6,590 nt of DNA. Origin: Dehalococcoidia bacterium (lineage in GTDB: Bacteria > Chloroflexota > Dehalococcoidia > SZUA-161). This document shows, piece by piece, positions 4,776 to 6,590 of this stretch (its first letter is position 1; every line of letters begins with the position of its first letter). The notes below the pieces were generated by a model. The model was not told where the DNA came from. It saw nothing but the letters and a program-made list of their open reading frames with translations, and searched no databases. A program made the position numbers and the translations under genes. Location of the stretch: NCBI GenBank assembly GCA_014859215.1, contig JACUUS010000126.1, positions 1 to 6,590 of the forward strand. The letters are read 5' to 3'.

Positions 4776-6416
4776 CTAAATGCGTTGCGAAACAAGCTTC
4801 TTGCGAGTGGCTACATGGACCTTCCTCAAGGGTAATATTTCGGGCAAGCTGATGTCCGCAGCGTCCAACAACTGCTTGGTCAACCCGGTTGGTTCAGGGA
4901 CCTGTTGACAGGTAACCTGGCCGATAGACAATTCCACCCCGCGCAGTGAACCCAGTTCGTCAATCCCCTCGGCTACCGTCGCATCCAGACCCCGCCAGTA
5001 TCGCTCTAGTTCCCGTTCCACCAGATAGGCCAACATTACCCCGAACACGTGACCTCTGGTGCTCGCCTCCGTTCGCACAAAAGTTGGCTGGATCTCAAGG
5101 TGACCACTCTTGAAGGTGCGAAAGGCTCGCTCCACTTCGGCCAAATCCTTATACCGATCATGTGCAGTTTTCGCGCTCGCCATCTCGCTTGACAGGTCTG
5201 TTTTGATCACATAACACCCATCCAGTTTGGCCGCTTCCTTCAGCGCCGTGTCGTCAATCACCAGTTCCAGACTACTTCCCCGGCTCTCCACCCTGGCCCA
5301 GTCCTCAATTTTGAGTTGCTCAATCTTCTCCTGGATATCCCGCTGGGCGACGGCCACACTGGCCCTGGGGTGCCCGGCTAGATAGAGGTTCTTCTGGTTC
5401 AGCAGTATTCTCACACTGGCCAACTTGGCTTCCCGACTGCCGACCAGTTCCCTGGCTCGCTCCGGGTTACGGCGCAGGATGTACCGCACCGCGCCATCAG
5501 CAACTTCAGCGAGTTTCTCCTCGAAGAACCCCATCTGAAACATCCCTTCGCGCAGCAATTTCTCGATTTGAGGCTTGGTAATCGCCGTAATGTAGTGAAA
5601 CTGCTCCTGGTTAAGCAGATCGATTTGGGTCTGCTTCAGCATCCCCCGGTCACCTACCAGCGTGACCCCCTTTACCCCGAAGCTCTCGGCCAGGACACGT
5701 ATTTGCTCTGGTACCGTTTTCTTATCCGGAGTATTCCCCGCGAACACCCGCACCGCTACCGGCGCCCCCTCCGGGCCGGTAAGTAAGCCGATCACCAGTT
5801 GCATTTTGCCTTTCTTACCGTCCCGGTTATAGCCAAAAGCCGCCAGAATATTCTGCACCCCTTCGAGATAGGAACTGGTGACATCATAGAGGAAGAGCTG
5901 CGGAGGAGCGCTCCCGTACCGGTGCCGGAACAATCGTTTTTCGATGATTTCCTGTCGCCCCGCCAGCCAGGCCAGATTGTTATAGAGATGATCCTCGTTG
6001 AACGCCTCCAGCCCCAGGATATCGCATGTGGCGTGGCTTTCGGCCAGCCGGACCGCACTCAAACGAGAACGCTGATCCATCAGACGGGCTTGCACCTGCC
6101 ATAGCGCTAGTTTCCCTTGCCGGCCATTACCCAGGGACTTGGTTAAACCTATCCGATCGGCTATCGCTTTCAAACTGTAAACCGCTCCGATACGGAGTCC
6201 TTCTCTAGTCTTAATATCCTTGACGCTTACCAGATGGGCCAGGTCTCCCTTGTGTTTCAGCGCCAGCTTGAGCGCCGATATCTCTTCTTCACTGCAATGA
6301 GAAAGATTCGCCCACGTATGATGCTTTACCTTTCCGTTTTCCCGAAAAGACTCCCGGAGCAGGTGGCGGCGATATTTTTTGCCATTTCGAGTGAAATAGG
6401 CGCTGTCAATATACAT
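4776..6416 (-). CDS. IS1634 family DDE transposase
   Basis: The protein has 546 residues from ATG 6416, the usual size for IS1634-type transposases, and moves the element by a DDE (RNase H-fold) cut-and-paste mechanism. It starts MYIDSAYFTRNGKKYRRHLL, like other family members. Residues here count from a longer start at GTG 6425 (subtract 3 for ATG): D181 in FLYDVTSSYLEG, D259 in LVGDRGM, and E432 in YKDLAEVERAFRTFKS, with the long insertion between second D and E typical of the IS4 superfamily. FVRTEASTRGHVFGVMLAYL is the usual helix after the glutamate. No frameshift or missing catalytic residue is seen, so it is probably active or recently active. GTG 6425 is less likely as start because the promoter -10 ends at 6426. 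ATG 6416 then leaves almost no leader and no Shine-Dalgarno, so the mRNA may be nearly leaderless. It faces the opposite way to the metabolic genes. Confidence 0.92.
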   Translation of the reverse strand: MYIDSAYFTRNGKKYRRHLLRESFRENGKVKHHTWANLSHCSEEEISALKLALKHKGDLAHLVSVKDIKTREGLRIGAVYSLKAIADRIGLTKSLGNGRQGKLALWQVQARLMDQRSRLSAVRLAESHATCDILGLEAFNEDHLYNNLAWLAGRQEIIEKRLFRHRYGSAPPQLFLYDVTSSYLEGVQNILAAFGYNRDGKKGKMQLVIGLLTGPEGAPVAVRVFAGNTPDKKTVPEQIRVLAESFGVKGVTLVGDRGMLKQTQIDLLNQEQFHYITAITKPQIEKLLREGMFQMGFFEEKLAEVADGAVRYILRRNPERARELVGSREAKLASVRILLNQKNLYLAGHPRASVAVAQRDIQEKIEQLKIEDWARVESRGSSLELVIDDTALKEAAKLDGCYVIKTDLSSEMASAKTAHDRYKDLAEVERAFRTFKSGHLEIQPTFVRTEASTRGHVFGVMLAYLVERELERYWRGLDATVAEGIDELGSLRGVELSIGQVTCQQVPEPTGLTKQLLDAADISLPEILPLRKVHVATRKKLVSQRI

Positions 6417-6428
6417 TGTGGCCACAAT
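6415..6428. promoter_or_regulatory. Perfect 14-bp palindrome over transposase start and -10
   Basis: ATTGTGGCCACAAT is its own reverse complement. It covers the likely transcription start, part of the -10 box and part of the ATG. A related site lies at 6468-6484 beyond the -35. Together they look like binding sites for autoregulation by the transposase or another protein. Confidence 0.4.
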
Positions 6429-6454
6429 CTACCACTTGAGCAAGCCTTTGTCAA
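6426..6454 (-). promoter_or_regulatory. Sigma70-type promoter of the transposase gene
   Basis: On the - strand, TTGACA (6454-6449) is followed by 17 bp and TAGATT (6431-6426). The -35 is a perfect consensus with ideal spacing. The start of transcription falls near 6419, just before ATG 6416. Confidence 0.65.
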
Positions 6455-6503
6455 GAGGTATTGCGGACAATATGTTGTGGCTACATCTGCAATAATGCTG
6501 AAG

Positions 6504-6590
6504 CTATTTAAACGTGATGTCGCCTGGAAGACCCGCTTCAAGCTGCTCTTCAATTGTCTCGGCCTCCTTATCATTGCGCCTGAATATGCT
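6504..6590 (-). CDS. Possible C-terminal end of an unknown protein (cut by window edge)
   Basis: Reading inward from the right edge on the - strand, the frame is open for 28 codons to TAG at 6504-6506. It gives a charged, protein-like tail: FRRNDKEAETIEEQLEAGLP, then GDITFK. It would end about 80 nt before the transposase gene, so the IS right end probably falls between them. I do not recognise the family, and the piece is too short to exclude chance. Confidence 0.35.
   Translation of the reverse strand, partial: SIFRRNDKEAETIEEQLEAGLPGDITFK

Larger units (their letters stand above)
4776..6486 (-). mobile_element. IS1634-type insertion sequence (IS4 superfamily), ends unresolved
   Basis: The element consists of one full-length DDE transposase gene and its promoter. 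The right limit given includes the subterminal repeat at 6468-6484, and the left limit is the transposase stop. Inspection of the flanks for terminal inverted repeats and target duplications gave no convincing pair. The true ends may lie somewhat outside these positions or one end may be lost. Confidence 0.8.

Noticed and set aside
4637..4852. + strand open frame, 71 codons, at the left IS side
   Set aside because: It runs into the antisense of the transposase end and has no family features or ribosome binding site.
4361..6466. GGTATTG at 4361-4367 and 6457-6463 as target duplication of the IS
   Set aside because: The sequences next to these copies do not form inverted repeats, and a 7-mer match over this much sequence is expected by chance.
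4374..6474. TATTGTC (4374) and its inverse near 6468-6474 as IS terminal repeats
   Set aside because: The match does not extend beyond 7 bases, and the left copy lies 400 bases from the transposase.

Overview
The window reads as a bacterial segment, probably from an anaerobe. An Rrf2-type regulator and cysteine synthase are typical bacterial genes. The Thi4 (sulfide-dependent thiazole synthase) and ThiN (archaeal-type thiamin phosphate synthase) proteins are common in anaerobic bacteria and archaea. Chloroflexota (Dehalococcoidia-like) or an anaerobic Firmicute would fit, but nothing in the sequence settles the lineage. The odd length and the partial genes at both edges suggest a complete metagenomic contig.

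Layout, left to right. The 3' end of a Thi4 gene (1-189, +) is followed by a strong hairpin (211-255). A control region of about 310 bases follows (190-498), with a nested palindrome, a short direct repeat and a clear sigma70-type promoter. That promoter lies between two perfect 13-bp inverted arms. Next come five genes on the + strand: an IscR-like Rrf2 regulator (499-942), cysteine synthase (1073-2062, TTG start set by a strong Shine-Dalgarno), a PurM/HypE/ThiL-superfamily AIR-synthase-like protein (2094-3116), a stand-alone ThiN (3113-3715, overlapping the previous stop by 4 nt), and a SpoIIM/DUF95-type membrane protein (3773-4345). About 430 bases without an intact gene follow (4346-4775), holding at most a broken zinc-ribbon ORF on the - strand. 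The right quarter is an IS with an apparently intact IS1634-type (IS4 superfamily) DDE transposase on the - strand (4776-6416). It has its own promoter overlapping a perfect 14-bp palindrome. At the right edge there may be the C-terminal end of another - strand gene (6504-6590).

How the genes may work together (inference). Thi4 uses sulfide, NAD and glycine to make the thiazole half of thiamin. ThiN joins thiazole phosphate to the pyrimidine to make thiamin phosphate. The AIR-synthase-like protein belongs to the same superfamily as thiamin-phosphate kinase ThiL, so it is a candidate for the last step or for another ATP-dependent step. Cysteine synthase and an Fe-S-type Rrf2 regulator point to control by sulfur or Fe-S status. 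The window may therefore hold a sulfur-thiamin locus in which the AIR-synthase/ThiN pair and the membrane protein are the least described parts.
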